A stretch of DNA of 64,000 bases from Microbacteriaceae bacterium (GTDB lineage: Bacteria > Actinomycetota > Actinomycetes > Actinomycetales > Microbacteriaceae). Under the pieces are notes generated by a model. That model worked only from the letters and a program-made list of their open reading frames with translations. It did no database searches and was not told where the DNA came from. This document shows positions 27,643 through 37,997 of this stretch, piece by piece. Made by a program: the position numbers and the translations under genes. Location of the stretch: positions 1 to 64,000 of the forward strand of contig JAODME010000033.1 in assembly GCA_025465095.1 (NCBI GenBank), in the 5' to 3' direction. Each line of letters begins with the position of its first letter. The stretch's first letter is position 1.

Positions 27643-28764
27643 CTAGAGTACGTCGCCCTGCCCGGACAGCTTCAGCGCGTCGACCACCGACTTGACCCGC
27701 TGGGCGTTCGCGCTAGTCGTGACGAGGAGGGCGTCCTCGGTGTCGACGACGACGATGTCGGTGACCCCGATCAGCGAGATGAGCCGGCTCGTCTGGCTGA
27801 CCACCACGCCGCTCGACGAGTCGGCGAGCACGCGCGCGTTCTCGCCGAGGATTGCGAGGTCTGATCGCCGTCCGCCGGAGAGGATCTTCGCGATCGCAGC
27901 GAAGTCGCCGACATCATCCCAGCCGAAGTCGCCTGGGATCACGGCGAGACGTCCGGCGGCCGCAGCGGGTTCCGCGACGGTGTAGTCAATTGCGATCTTC
28001 TTGAGGCCCGGCCAGACGCGGTCGACAACCGCTCCCCTGTTCGGGGTGTCCCACGACTCGGCGAGCTCGGTGAGGCCCGCGAGGAGTTCCGGCTCCGACT
28101 CCCCGAGCTGCTTCAGCAGAACGGATGCCCTCGCGATGAACATCCCACCGTTCCAAAGGTAGTTACCGCTTTCAAGGTACTTCGTCGCCGTGGCGATGTC
28201 GGGCTTTTCGACGAAGGCATCGGCCTTCAGGGCACTCGGCGACGAGTCGATGTCCAGTCGGCCGTGGCAGTGAATGTATCCGAAACCGATCGCCGGCTCA
28301 CTCGGAGTGATGCCGATCGTGGCGATGTAACCCGCCTCGGCAGCGGCGACCGCCTCGACGACCGCGCGCCGGAAACCGTGCTGATCCGTGATCACGTGGT
28401 CGGCCGCGAAGGACCCGATGATGACGCCCGGCTCGCGGCGCTCGAGGATCGCGGCGGCTAGCCCGATCGCAGCGGACGACTCCCGCGGCTCGCTCTCCAG
28501 CACGATGTTCGGGTCGCTCAGGTCGGGCAACTGCTCCTCGACGGCGGCGCGGTGCGCTCGACCGGTCACGACCATGATGCGGTCGTCGCCCACGAGCGGC
28601 GCCAGTCGGTCCCAGGTGGCACGCAGGAGGGTGCTGCCGGAGCCGGTGAGGTCGTGCAGAAACTTGGGAGCGTCGGCGCGCGACAGCGGCCAGAGCCGCG
28701 ATCCAATGCCGCCGGCCGGGATGATCCCGTAGAACTTCTCGAGTCCGTCGACGTGCTGAGTCAT
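27643..28764 (-). CDS. manC: mannose-1-phosphate guanylyltransferase
   Basis: A 373-residue nucleotidyltransferase making GDP-mannose from mannose-1-phosphate and GTP. N-terminal motif IIPAGGIGSRLWPLSR and KFLHDLTG bind nucleotide; FAADHVI carries the metal Asp; FVEKPD and NYLWNGGMF bind the sugar. It lacks the C-terminal isomerase domain of bifunctional ManC. Divergent from sdhC; the phospho-sugar mutase at 12618 could supply its substrate. Confidence 0.93.
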   Translation of the reverse strand: MTQHVDGLEKFYGIIPAGGIGSRLWPLSRADAPKFLHDLTGSGSTLLRATWDRLAPLVGDDRIMVVTGRAHRAAVEEQLPDLSDPNIVLESEPRESSAAIGLAAAILERREPGVIIGSFAADHVITDQHGFRRAVVEAVAAAEAGYIATIGITPSEPAIGFGYIHCHGRLDIDSSPSALKADAFVEKPDIATATKYLESGNYLWNGGMFIARASVLLKQLGESEPELLAGLTELAESWDTPNRGAVVDRVWPGLKKIAIDYTVAEPAAAAGRLAVIPGDFGWDDVGDFAAIAKILSGGRRSDLAILGENARVLADSSSGVVVSQTSRLISLIGVTDIVVVDTEDALLVTTSANAQRVKSVVDALKLSGQGDVL

Positions 28765-28828
28765 TCCCTCACCCTAATCGCAGACCCATTTGCCGATCGC
28801 CCCTCGAAGTATCTCGACGTCGAGCCAT

Positions 28829-28847
28829 TTAGGTTGGCCTTGCAGGC
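28829..28847. promoter_or_regulatory. possible DtxR/IdeR-like iron box before sdhC
   Basis: TTAGGTTGGCCTTGCAGGC matches about 13 of 19 positions of the remembered IdeR/DtxR consensus, with the left half nearly perfect and the right half poor. It lies 100 bp upstream of sdhC, whose operon encodes iron-sulfur and haem proteins. Weak evidence. Confidence 0.3.
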
Positions 28848-28875
28848 GGTTCCTCGAACCCTCGAATAGACTCGA

Positions 28876-28919
28876 ATTCGTTCGAAGACCGAACGAATGC
28901 CTGCCCCGGGCACCGGGGC
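28876..28919. promoter_or_regulatory. palindrome and leader hairpin upstream of sdhCDAB
   Basis: A perfect 9-bp inverted repeat (ATTCGTTCG at 28876-28884, 5-nt spacer, CGAACGAAT at 28890-28898) looks like a repressor or activator operator. Just after it, GCCCCGG (28903-28909) and CCGGGGC (28913-28919) form a hairpin with a 3-nt loop, 27 bp before the sdhC start. A CTCGACGTCGAG palindrome lies further upstream at 28813-28824. Confidence 0.6.
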
Positions 28920-28946
28920 CACAATCATCCGCAGGGAGGATTACTC

Positions 28947-29411
28947 GTGTCAGAGAAATCCGCGGGTACCCTCGCCGCTTCCGGGCCGGGACAGCCAGCG
29001 TCGAAGAAGCGGGGACGGTCACCGAGAATCGGTGCGCCACGGGCTCCGGCCGGCACGCTCTATCGCGGGAACACCGGTATGTGGTCGTGGGTCCTGCACC
29101 GCATCACCGGGGTGGCGATCTTCTTCTTCCTCCTCGTGCACATCCTCGACACCGCGTTGGTTCGGGTCAGCCCCGAGGCATACAACGCGGTCATCAACAC
29201 CTATAAGACGCCGATCATGGGCCTCGGTGAGCTCGGACTTGTCGTCGCGATCGGATTCCACGCGCTCAACGGGCTGCGCATCATCCTGATCGATTTCTGG
29301 GGAGTCGGGCCGAAGTACCACAAGCTCATGTTCGTCGTCGTGATCCTGCTCTTGATCGTTCTGCTGGCGGGCTTCGTGCCACGTCACCTGATGCACGTCT
29401 TCGGAGGCTGA
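28947..29411 (+). CDS. sdhC: succinate dehydrogenase cytochrome b556 subunit
   Basis: A 154-residue membrane anchor of complex II. A basic N-terminal stretch precedes TLYRGNTGMWSWVLHRITGV, whose SxxHRxTG-type motif is the SdhC signature, and three transmembrane helices follow with haem-ligand candidates FFLLVHIL and GFHALNGLR. GTG 28947 has GGAGG eight bases upstream. It starts the sdhCDAB operon; sdhD begins 4 bp after its stop. Confidence 0.93.
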   Translation: MSEKSAGTLAASGPGQPASKKRGRSPRIGAPRAPAGTLYRGNTGMWSWVLHRITGVAIFFFLLVHILDTALVRVSPEAYNAVINTYKTPIMGLGELGLVVAIGFHALNGLRIILIDFWGVGPKYHKLMFVVVILLLIVLLAGFVPRHLMHVFGG

Positions 29412-29415
29412 GCGG

Positions 29416-29901
29416 ATGACCACCGAACGTATCGAGGCGCCGAGGAGCGCCCGCGCGGCACGCTCCTCCGGGCGCGGCATCAACTGGGAAAAGTGGGGCT
29501 GGATCTACATGCGCGTGAGCGGTGTGATCCTCGTCGTCCTGATCTTCGGACACCTCTTCGTGAACCTTGTCTCCGGCGAAGGCGTCAACGCCATCGATTT
29601 CGCCTTCGTGGCCGGCAAGTGGGCCGACCCGTTCTACATCGTGTGGGACACGCTGCTGCTCTGGCTGGCCCTCATCCACGGAGCAAACGGCATGCGCACG
29701 ATAGTCAACGACTACGCGAGCACCCGCCCCTACTTCACCTTGTTCAAGAAGAACGTCTCGCTCTCCACCATCTTCAAGGGTGCGTTACTCGCGTCCACCG
29801 TCATCCTCCTCATCTTGGGAACTCTCGTGATCTATACCTTCGACCCGTGCCTCGGCGACCCGCAGAGCTCCGGCCTGCAAGAAATCTGCGCGGCCAAGTA
29901 G
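29416..29901 (+). CDS. sdhD: succinate dehydrogenase membrane anchor subunit
   Basis: A 161-residue hydrophobic anchor with three membrane helices. It has the family block [18 protein letters not shown], a His in IFGHLFVNL, and [17 protein letters not shown], the second haem-ligand helix. The stop overlaps the sdhA start by one base (TAGTG). Confidence 0.92.
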   Translation: MTTERIEAPRSARAARSSGRGINWEKWGWIYMRVSGVILVVLIFGHLFVNLVSGEGVNAIDFAFVAGKWADPFYIVWDTLLLWLALIHGANGMRTIVNDYASTRPYFTLFKKNVSLSTIFKGALLASTVILLILGTLVIYTFDPCLGDPQSSGLQEICAAK

Positions 29902-31730
29902 TGGCTGCTGAGCGGGGTACCGAGGAGGGCCAGGGCGGCACGATCGTCGACGGGATCCACTATCACCAGCACGACGTCGTCATCGTCGGTGCCGGCGGCG
30001 CGGGCATGCGCGCCGCGATCGAGGCGGGGCCGAACGCGAGCACGGCCGTGATCTCGAAGCTGTACCCGACCCGCTCCCACACCGGAGCAGCGCAGGGCGG
30101 CATGGCGGCGGCGCTCGCGAACGTCGAGGAAGACAACTGGGAGTGGCACACCTTCGACACGGTCAAGGGAGGCGACTACCTCGTCGACCAGGATGCCGCC
30201 GAGATCCTGGCGAAGGAGGCCATCGAAGCGGTCATCGACCTTGAGAACATGGGCCTGCCGTTCAACAGGACTCCCGACGGAAAGATTGACCAGCGCAGGT
30301 TCGGTGGCCACACCGCCGAGCACGGCAAGTCGCCGGTGCGTCGCGCCTGTTACGCGGCTGACCGCACCGGCCATATGATCCTGCAGACCCTGTACCAGAA
30401 CTGCGTCAAGCACGGCATCAACTTCTTCAACGAGTTCTATGTACTCGACCTGTTGATGACCGAGGTCGAGGAGGGCGGCAAGAAGGTCAAGCGACCATCC
30501 GGAGTGGTCGCGTACGAACTCTCGACCGGCGACATCCACGTCTTCCAGGCGAAGGCGATCATCTTCGCGACCGGCGGCTACGGCAAGATCTACAAGACGA
30601 CATCCAATGCGCACACCCTCACCGGTGACGGTGTCGGCATCGTCTGGCGCAAGGGCCTCCCGCTCGAGGACATGGAGTTCTTCCAGTTCCACCCGACCGG
30701 ACTGGCCGGGCTGGGCATCCTGCTCTCCGAGGCTGCCCGCGGCGAGGGCGCGATCCTGCGCAACAGCGAGGGCGAGCGTTTCATGGAGCGGTACGCACCC
30801 ACCATCAAGGACCTTGCCCCGCGTGACATCGTCGCCAGATGCATGGCGACCGAGATTCGCGAGGGGCGCGGCGGCGGTCCGAACAAGGACTACGTCTACC
30901 TCGACATCACCCACCTCGAGCCCGCCGTGATCGACGCGAAACTGCCCGACATCACCGAGTTCGCCCGCACCTATCTCGGGGTGGAACCGTACTACGAACC
31001 GGTGCCGGTGCTGCCGACGGCGCACTACGCGATGGGCGGCATCCCGACGAACGTCAACGCCGAGGTGCTGAGCAACAACACGACGGTCGTTCCCGGCCTC
31101 TACGCTGCCGGCGAGTGCGCCTGCGTGTCGGTGCACGGCTCCAACCGCCTCGGCACCAACTCTCTGCTCGACATCAACGTGTTCGGCAAGCGGGCAGGCA
31201 AGAACGCGGTCGAGTACGTCAAGACCGCAGAGTTCGTGCCGCTGCCCCCGAACCCGGCCGCTGAAGTCCGCGCCCTCCTCGACGGGGTGCGCGGAGGAGA
31301 TGGAACCGAGCGGATCGCGGTCATCCGTCGGGAACTGCAGGAGTCGATGGACCGCAACGCGCAGGTGTTCCGCACCGAAGAGTCGTTGCTGGAGGTGACC
31401 ACGGTGATCCAGGGGCTACGCGCCCGCTACAAGAACATCGCTGTGCAGGACAAGGGAAAACGGTACAACACCGACCTGCTCGAGGCCGTCGAACTCGGCT
31501 TCCTGCTCGATCTGGCAGAGGTCGTCGTTTACTCCGCGCGCAACCGCAAGGAGAGCCGTGGGGCTCACATGCGGGAGGACTACACGAAGCGCGACGACGT
31601 GAACCTCATGAAGCACACGATGGCGTATCTCACCGGCGACCTGGACTCCGGCGACGCCGGCAGCCACATCACCCTCGACTGGAAGCCCGTCGTGATCACC
31701 AATTACCAGCCGATGGAAAGAAAATACTGA
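29901..31730 (+). CDS. sdhA: succinate dehydrogenase flavoprotein subunit
   Basis: A 609-residue FAD subunit oxidising succinate to fumarate. FAD fold [17 protein letters not shown], covalent FAD His in [46 protein letters not shown] and active-site region [13 protein letters not shown] are all present, as is [14 protein letters not shown]. The GTG at 29901 is the start directly coupled to sdhD; a much longer open frame upstream overlaps sdhD and is not used. It overlaps sdhB by one base (TGATG). Confidence 0.96.
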   Translation: MAAERGTEEGQGGTIVDGIHYHQHDVVIVGAGGAGMRAAIEAGPNASTAVISKLYPTRSHTGAAQGGMAAALANVEEDNWEWHTFDTVKGGDYLVDQDAAEILAKEAIEAVIDLENMGLPFNRTPDGKIDQRRFGGHTAEHGKSPVRRACYAADRTGHMILQTLYQNCVKHGINFFNEFYVLDLLMTEVEEGGKKVKRPSGVVAYELSTGDIHVFQAKAIIFATGGYGKIYKTTSNAHTLTGDGVGIVWRKGLPLEDMEFFQFHPTGLAGLGILLSEAARGEGAILRNSEGERFMERYAPTIKDLAPRDIVARCMATEIREGRGGGPNKDYVYLDITHLEPAVIDAKLPDITEFARTYLGVEPYYEPVPVLPTAHYAMGGIPTNVNAEVLSNNTTVVPGLYAAGECACVSVHGSNRLGTNSLLDINVFGKRAGKNAVEYVKTAEFVPLPPNPAAEVRALLDGVRGGDGTERIAVIRRELQESMDRNAQVFRTEESLLEVTTVIQGLRARYKNIAVQDKGKRYNTDLLEAVELGFLLDLAEVVVYSARNRKESRGAHMREDYTKRDDVNLMKHTMAYLTGDLDSGDAGSHITLDWKPVVITNYQPMERKY

Positions 31731-32482
31731 TGAGCACAATTCTCGAACGCGAGCCCGCGGCTGCGGAGGTCATCCCCACGTTCACGGCCACGCTCATCAT
31801 CCGCCGCTTCGACCCGGAGGTGGACGACGAGCCTCGCTGGCAGGACTTCGACGTGGAACTGTACGGCACCGACCGGGTGCTCGACGCGCTGCACAAAATC
31901 AAGTGGGAGCAGGATGGCTCGCTCACGTTCCGTCGCTCCTGCGCCCACGGCGTGTGCGGCTCGGACGCGATGCGTATCAACGGACGCAACCGGCTCGCCT
32001 GCAAGACGCTGATCAAGGACCTGGACATCTCCAAGCCGATCTACGTCGAGGCGATCAAGGGCCTGCCCCTCGAAAAAGACCTCATCGTCAACATGGACCC
32101 GTTCTTCGAGAGCTTCGCCGAGGTGCAGCCGTTCCTCATCGCCTCGAGCAAGCCGGACAAGGAGCGTCGGCAGAGCCCGGCCGAACGTGAGCGGTTCGAC
32201 GACACCACCAAGTGCATCCTGTGCGCGGCTTGCACGTCGAGCTGCCCGATCTTCTGGACCGACGGCCAGTACTTCGGTCCAGCCGCGATCGTCAATGCGC
32301 ACCGCTTCATCTTCGACTCCCGCGATGAGGGCTCGCAGGTGCGCCTCGATATCCTCAACGACAAGGAGGGCGTGTGGCGCTGCCGCACGACTTTCAACTG
32401 CACCGAGGCGTGCCCCCGCGGCATTCAGGTGACGCAGGCAATCGCCGAGGTCAAGCAGGCAATCATGCGGGGCAAGCCCTAA
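31730..32482 (+). CDS. sdhB: succinate dehydrogenase iron-sulfur subunit
   Basis: A 250-residue electron-transfer subunit. [2Fe-2S] cluster ligands are in SCAHGVCGSDAM plus LACKTL, the [4Fe-4S] set is CILCAACTSSCP, and [3Fe-4S] ligands include CTEACPRGI. The ATG shares one base with the sdhA stop. Last gene of the operon; a dispersed palindromic element follows 80 bp downstream. Confidence 0.96.
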   Translation: MSTILEREPAAAEVIPTFTATLIIRRFDPEVDDEPRWQDFDVELYGTDRVLDALHKIKWEQDGSLTFRRSCAHGVCGSDAMRINGRNRLACKTLIKDLDISKPIYVEAIKGLPLEKDLIVNMDPFFESFAEVQPFLIASSKPDKERRQSPAERERFDDTTKCILCAACTSSCPIFWTDGQYFGPAAIVNAHRFIFDSRDEGSQVRLDILNDKEGVWRCRTTFNCTEACPRGIQVTQAIAEVKQAIMRGKP

Positions 32483-32561
32483 GGCTTATCCGCGCCCGAC
32501 GGTGCCATCCCCGTACCGCTCGAGCGACGCTCGGGCGACCCTCGGAGGCGTGTCATTGCAG

Positions 32562-32604
32562 GTGAGGGGTGACGTCGCGTGTCATCTGCGACGACACCCC
32601 TCAC
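32562..32604. repeat. dispersed palindromic element, copy D (best preserved)
   Basis: Left arm GTGAGGGGTGACGTCGC (32562-32578), 9-nt loop GTGTCATCT, right arm GCGACGACACCCCTCAC (32588-32604). Arms pair at 16 of 17 positions. It occupies the convergent gap between sdhB and ptsI, where a bidirectional terminator would be expected. Confidence 0.8.
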
Positions 32605-32672
32605 AAGCAGTTACGCGTGCCAAAAGCAGAACCGGTGAAGCGCTTACCGCGCGACTTCGCGGGGCGCCGCGC

Positions 32673-34313
32673 TCAGGCGGATGCCGCCGTGCGCGCCTCT
32701 GCGGCGGTGCGGGCCGCGAGCGCCCTCGTGGCGCGCTCCCGAGCCTCCGCGAGGGTGACCCCGAGCAACTCCGCGCGCACGTCGGCGAGCGCTGCCGGCG
32801 TCATCGACAACGTGGTGGCACCGAGCCCAACAAGCACAACCGCCAACTGAGGATCCGCGGCGGCCTCACCACAGATGCCGACGGGTTTCCCCGCCGCCGC
32901 CCCGGCGTCACCCAGCATCTTGACCAGGCGGAGGACCGCCGGATGCCACGGGTCCTGATAGGACGCGACGCTCCCGAGCATCCGGTCGGCCGCGAGCGTG
33001 TACTGGGTGAGGTCGTTGGTGCCGATGCTGACGAAGTCCGCGGACTCCAGGACCTGGTCGGCGACGACGGCGAGTGACGGCACCTCGGCCATCACGCCGA
33101 CGGTCGTCAGGCCGAGCTCCCGCCCGAGCGCGACGAAGTATTCCGTCTCTTCGGCGTCGGACACCATCGGCGCCATCACCCACAGCTCGGCGCCCGTCGC
33201 CGCTTGCGCGTTCGCGAGGGCGGTGAGCTGGTCGCGCAGGATCTGTTCGCTCGCCCGCAAGGCGCGCAGGCCCCGCAGCCCGAGGGCCGGGTTCTCCTCA
33301 TGGGCGTCATTGAGGAAGCTCAGAGGCTTGTCGGCGCCGGCGTCGAGCGCGCGCACGACAACCTTCCTGCCGGGGAAATGGGAGAGCAGCTCGCTGTACT
33401 TCGCCTGCTGTTCCTCGACCGTCGGCGCGGTCTTCGCGTCGAGGAACAGGAACTCGGTACGGAAGAGCCCCACTCCTTCCGCTCCGAGCGCGACCGCCTC
33501 GGCCGCGTCGGCGGGCGACCCGAGGTTCGCCAGAAGCGGCACCCGGGTGCCATCCGCGAGCACACCGTCGGTGATGGGCGCGGCGGCCGCCGACGACCGC
33601 TCCTCGATCCGGGCGCGGACAGCGGAGACCTCGTCCTCGGTTGGGTCGGTCGTGACGACGCCGGAGGACGCATCCGCGACGACGATGGTGCCGTCCGTGA
33701 GCTCGAGCGCCCCGGTCACTCCCACAATCGCCGGAATGGACTTCGATCGGGCGAGAATCGCCGTGTGGCTCGTAGGGCCTCCGTCGCGGGTGATGAGCGC
33801 GAGCACCTTGGCGAGGTCGAGCAGTGCGGTGTCGGCCGGAGCAAGGTCTTTCGCGACGAGAATGAAAGGCTCGTCGCTCGTCGGCACGCCCGGCGCCGGC
33901 ACGCCTCGCAACCTCGCGATGACGCGCTGAGCCACGTCGCCGAGGTCTGTCGCACGCTCGGCCATGTACCCGCCCATGCCGGTGAGGATGTCCTGGAAGG
34001 CCGCGAACGCCTCGTAGACCGCACGTTCGCCGGTGGTACCAGACTCGATCCTCGACTTGACGTCCTCGGCGAGGCTCGGGTCCCCCGCCATCATCGCGGC
34101 GGCCTCGAGCACGTCCTTGGCTTCGCCGCCAGCCTTAGCACCCCGGGCGACGAGCTCGGCGGCGACGGCGTGCAACGCCGCGGTCGCTGTCGCATACTCG
34201 GCGTCGGCATTCCCGGCGTGCCGGCCGGGCTCGGGGTCCGGCAGTGGATCCGGCATCCGGAGGATGGGGCCAACGGCCAGACCTCGACCGACTCCGACGC
34301 CCTTGAATTGCAT
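32673..34313 (-). CDS. ptsI: PTS enzyme I (phosphoenolpyruvate-protein phosphotransferase)
   Basis: A 546-residue PEP-dependent kinase that starts the PTS phosphorelay by phosphorylating HPr. Active-site His in GGPTSHTAILARS; PEP-binding blocks VGLFRTEFLFLD, VVRALDAGADKPLSFL and FVSIGTNDLTQYTLAADR; the catalytic Cys region is KPVGICGEAA. ATG 34313 has GGGAGGAAG upstream. Slightly shorter than the 570-residue norm. No ptsH is adjacent, which is less usual. Confidence 0.95.
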   Translation of the reverse strand: MQFKGVGVGRGLAVGPILRMPDPLPDPEPGRHAGNADAEYATATAALHAVAAELVARGAKAGGEAKDVLEAAAMMAGDPSLAEDVKSRIESGTTGERAVYEAFAAFQDILTGMGGYMAERATDLGDVAQRVIARLRGVPAPGVPTSDEPFILVAKDLAPADTALLDLAKVLALITRDGGPTSHTAILARSKSIPAIVGVTGALELTDGTIVVADASSGVVTTDPTEDEVSAVRARIEERSSAAAAPITDGVLADGTRVPLLANLGSPADAAEAVALGAEGVGLFRTEFLFLDAKTAPTVEEQQAKYSELLSHFPGRKVVVRALDAGADKPLSFLNDAHEENPALGLRGLRALRASEQILRDQLTALANAQAATGAELWVMAPMVSDAEETEYFVALGRELGLTTVGVMAEVPSLAVVADQVLESADFVSIGTNDLTQYTLAADRMLGSVASYQDPWHPAVLRLVKMLGDAGAAAGKPVGICGEAAADPQLAVVLVGLGATTLSMTPAALADVRAELLGVTLAEARERATRALAARTAAEARTAASA

Positions 34314-34391
34314 GGATACTTCCTCCCGACTGGCCAACGCACCGTAATCGCTGCTCCCGCCAGCCTAGCCGCGCGTAGTTAAGCTGGGCCC

Positions 34392-35456
34392 ATGACGAAC
34401 AAGGCGGACGACACGGTGGAGACCCAAACGCCGACCGGATTCGCCGCGATTCTAGCTAAGGCGGTGAAGCTCAAGCTCGTCCGCGTCATGCTGCACTTCG
34501 CCTCCGAGCGGGGGCCTCTCATGGGATCCGGATTGGCGTTCCAGGCGCTGTTCGCCGTGTTCTCCGCGCTCTGGGTCGGCTTCTCGATCGTCGGCTTCGT
34601 CATTCAGGGCGACATTGGACTGCGGACGTCCCTGATCGAGACCCTGGCGGAGGCGGTGCCCGGCCTCATCGACAGTGGTGACGGATCGGGCGCCGTCGAC
34701 GCGTCGGTGCTCCTCGAGGCGGGCGCGCTCACTTGGAGCGCCGCGTTCGCGCTCGTCATCCTGTTCGCGACCGCCCTGAACTGGCTCGCGTCCGCGCGCG
34801 AGGCGGTGCGTGCGATCTTCGAACTTCCCGGCCCCACCACCAATCTTCTGTTGCTCAAGCTCAGGGACCTCGGTGTCGCGATCGTGTTGGGTGCCGCACT
34901 CATCATCTCCGTCGTACTGTCGAGCGTCAGCACGAACCTGCTCGGTGCCGTGCTCGATTTCACCGGGATCGGGTCGGAGTCCCTGGTTGCGACCGTACTC
35001 GGCCGCATCGTCGGGCTCGCGGTCGCACTCACGCTGGACACCTTCGTCCTCGTGGCGCTGTACCGGCTCCTGTCGGGCGTGCATATCCCGTTTCCGCGCC
35101 TCGTCTTCGGGTCACTTCTCGGCGGTGTGGCCCTCGGCGCGCTCAAGGCCCTGGGAGGTCTGCTCCTCGGCGGGGCGAGCAACAATCCGCTGATCGCCTC
35201 GTTCGCGGTGATCGCCGGGCTCCTCATCTTCTTCAACCTGGTCTGCCAGGTGATTCTGATCAGCGCGGCATGGATCGCGATCGGCATGAAGGACGACGGC
35301 ATTCCCGCGGACCCGAAAGCCGAGGCGGCCCGGCTCGAGCAGGAACGGCTCGCGCGTGAGGCCGCCGAAGCGCGGCGCCCACGACGGCTTGCCCAGCTTT
35401 TCCAGCGTCTCAGAGGACGTGCCCGCGGTGGTCAGAAGGCCAGCGCTCCGAAATAG
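34392..35456 (+). CDS. YihY/virulence factor BrkB family membrane protein
   Basis: A 354-residue inner-membrane protein with about six hydrophobic segments. Family features: GSGLAFQALFAVFSALWVGFS near the N-terminus, VLFATALNWLASAREAVRAIF, the GVHIPFPRLVFGSLLGGVALGALK block and a late ISAAWIAIG helix. The C-terminal 55 residues are a charged, likely coiled-coil tail (EAARLEQERLAREAAEARR). Function of the family is not settled. The gene is followed after 9 bp by exonuclease III. Confidence 0.88.
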   Translation: MTNKADDTVETQTPTGFAAILAKAVKLKLVRVMLHFASERGPLMGSGLAFQALFAVFSALWVGFSIVGFVIQGDIGLRTSLIETLAEAVPGLIDSGDGSGAVDASVLLEAGALTWSAAFALVILFATALNWLASAREAVRAIFELPGPTTNLLLLKLRDLGVAIVLGAALIISVVLSSVSTNLLGAVLDFTGIGSESLVATVLGRIVGLAVALTLDTFVLVALYRLLSGVHIPFPRLVFGSLLGGVALGALKALGGLLLGGASNNPLIASFAVIAGLLIFFNLVCQVILISAAWIAIGMKDDGIPADPKAEAARLEQERLAREAAEARRPRRLAQLFQRLRGRARGGQKASAPK

Positions 35457-35465
35457 GATGAACGG

Positions 35466-36323
35466 ATGCCTCCTGCCCTCCGCATAGCGTCCGTCAACGT
35501 GAACGGCATCCGAGCCGCCTACCGAAAGGGCATGGGCGACTGGCTCGACGGGCGCAACGTGGACATCCTCGCCCTGCAGGAGGTCCGGGCATCGACGGAG
35601 GACCTCCAGGGTCTACTCGGGCCGGAATGGGACGTGCTGCACGACGCCGCGACGGCGAAGGGTCGAGCGGGGGTGGCCATCGCCAGCCGCGCACGCGGCC
35701 GACGTGGCCCGTCGATTCACCGGGTCAGCCTCGGCGCGGACGACTTCGACAGCGCGGGGCGCTGGCTCGAGGCCGACTACGAGGTCGGGGACAAGATCGT
35801 CACGGTCGTCAGTACCTACGTGCACTCCGGCGAGGTAGGCACCCCCAAACAGGACGAGAAATGGAAGTTCCTCGACGCGATGACTGCGCGCTTTCCCGAA
35901 CTCGCGGCGCACAGTGAGCTCGCGCTCGTCGTCGGTGACCTGAACGTCGGTCATCGCGAGCTCGACATCCGCAACTGGAGGGGCAATCGCAAGAGCGCCG
36001 GCTTCCTGCCGGAGGAGCGCGCCTACTTCGACCGTTTCTTCGGCCCGCTCGGCGAGACCGTCACGGGTGTCGACGGGTCGACCGGGCCCGGGCTTGGCTG
36101 GGTGGACGTCGGCCGTCGATGGGCGGGCGAGGTCGACGGCCCATACACGTGGTGGTCGCAGCGCGGCAAGGCCTTCGACACGGACACCGGGTGGCGGCTC
36201 GACTATCACGTCGCCACACCCGCGCTCGCCGCTACCGTGACGGACTACTCGATCGATCGGGCATCCGCCTGGGACAGCCGCTGGTCCGACCACGCTCCCG
36301 TCGTGGTCGACTACGCCATCTAG
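35466..36323 (+). CDS. xth: exodeoxyribonuclease III
   Basis: A 285-residue AP endonuclease/3'-5' exonuclease of the EEP superfamily. Motifs: ASVNVNGIRAAYRKG, LALQEVRAS (metal Glu), ALVVGDLNVGHRELDIRNWRGN (catalytic Asp and Asn), and the final WSDHAPVVVDY with the general-base His. The start is 9 bp after the YihY stop, so probably co-transcribed. Confidence 0.95.
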   Translation: MPPALRIASVNVNGIRAAYRKGMGDWLDGRNVDILALQEVRASTEDLQGLLGPEWDVLHDAATAKGRAGVAIASRARGRRGPSIHRVSLGADDFDSAGRWLEADYEVGDKIVTVVSTYVHSGEVGTPKQDEKWKFLDAMTARFPELAAHSELALVVGDLNVGHRELDIRNWRGNRKSAGFLPEERAYFDRFFGPLGETVTGVDGSTGPGLGWVDVGRRWAGEVDGPYTWWSQRGKAFDTDTGWRLDYHVATPALAATVTDYSIDRASAWDSRWSDHAPVVVDYAI

Positions 36324-36333
36324 CCCGGCCGTA

Positions 36334-36354
36334 ACGCTTCTTCGGATGAAGCGT
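36334..36354 (+). terminator. small hairpin between xth and trpS
   Basis: ACGCTTC and GAAGCGT arms flank a 7-nt loop, 10 bp beyond the xth stop and 32 bp before the trpS start. It could end xth transcripts or fold in the trpS leader. There is no T-run. Confidence 0.35.
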
Positions 36355-36373
36355 GACAGCTTTCAGCAACTGA

Positions 36374-37391
<1,018 letters not shown>

Positions 37392-37393
<2 letters not shown>

Positions 37394-37645
37394 GCATCGG
37401 GAGTTCGCGCGCTGGCAGGAGCTCGAGGAGCACCACTACCACCACTACCTTGGTGGTGAGACAACTCCTTGAGCAGCGCCGCGCCCGCGATTTCGTGCCG
37501 CCGGACGACCTCGACCTGACGCCCGACGACGCGGCCGACGCGTGGTTCAACACCCCGTGCCGGCCGAGGTGGCTGCGGCCGCAGCATCCGGGGTTGCAAT
37601 GGTTTGCGGTCTCGACGAGCTGGCGGCGCTGTTGACGGGTTAGAG
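37392..37645 (+). pseudogene. frameshifted coding remnant downstream of trpS (unassigned)
   Basis: The 250 bp after trpS read as protein-like sequence in three successive frames. The first holds REFARWQELEEHHYHHYLGG until 37469. The second holds LLEQRRARDFVPP then DLTPDDAADAWFNTP. The third holds AEVAAAAASGVAMV and GLDELAALLTG to a stop near 37644. No single open frame covers it and no ribosome site is visible. The composition resembles actinobacterial genes, so a decayed gene is likely, but I do not recognise the family. Confidence 0.35.
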
Positions 37646-37707
37646 GCTGTCGCCGGTGACGGCTCGTCGGTGGCAATGATCACGGGAATACGCGGGCGGC
37701 GGCCGCG

Positions 37708-37736
37708 TTGACTACACTCAGATCGAAGTAAATAAG
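37708..37736 (+). promoter_or_regulatory. probable promoter of the riboflavin operon
   Basis: TTGACT (37708-37713) is a good -35 box. A -10 candidate is TAAATA (37729-37734, spacing 15) or AATAAG (37731-37736, spacing 17). The FMN riboswitch begins a few bases downstream, as expected for a leader-controlled operon. Confidence 0.55.
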
Positions 37737-37738
37737 TA

Positions 37739-37888
37739 CGTGCTCCGGGGTCGGTGTGAGTCCGAACCGGCGGTGACAGTCCGCGACCCGAGGGACCTCG
37801 CAAGAGGAAGCCCGGTTGAGCCGGTGGAATTCCGGGACCGACAGTAATGAGACCGCGAGGTCTCTCAGTCTGGATGGAAGGCAGCACG
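37739..37888 (+). ncRNA. FMN riboswitch (RFN element)
   Basis: All hallmark segments are present in order: closing stem CGTGC/GCACG at the ends, the GGGGTCGGTGTGAGTCCGAACCGGCGGTGACAG-type first half (cf. 37747-37780), AGTCCGCGACCC, the variable arm, GAGCCGGTGGAATTCCGG, GACCGACAGTAATGAGAC and GTCTGGATGGAAG. It lies 110 bp before ribD. It senses FMN and lowers expression of the rib genes; whether control is by termination or start-site masking is not clear, since I see no obvious terminator between 37889 and 37997. Confidence 0.95.
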
Positions 37889-37997
37889 CGCAGTCGTCTC
37901 GCGGCGGCTGCGAACGCAGAAGTCGCCGGTTGCAAGCGGCACCTGCGGCGAATACCCCCGGAGTCCGTCTCGCGAATGTCGAGATGTCAGGAACCGG

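Noticed and set aside
29493-29900. N-terminal extension of sdhA
   Set aside because: The frame is open but overlaps sdhD out of phase; the FAD motif sits right after the GTG at 29901.
37450-37635. 61-residue plus-strand open frame as a real gene
   Set aside because: TTG start without ribosome site, and flanking frames also look coding-like, so a decayed remnant fits better.
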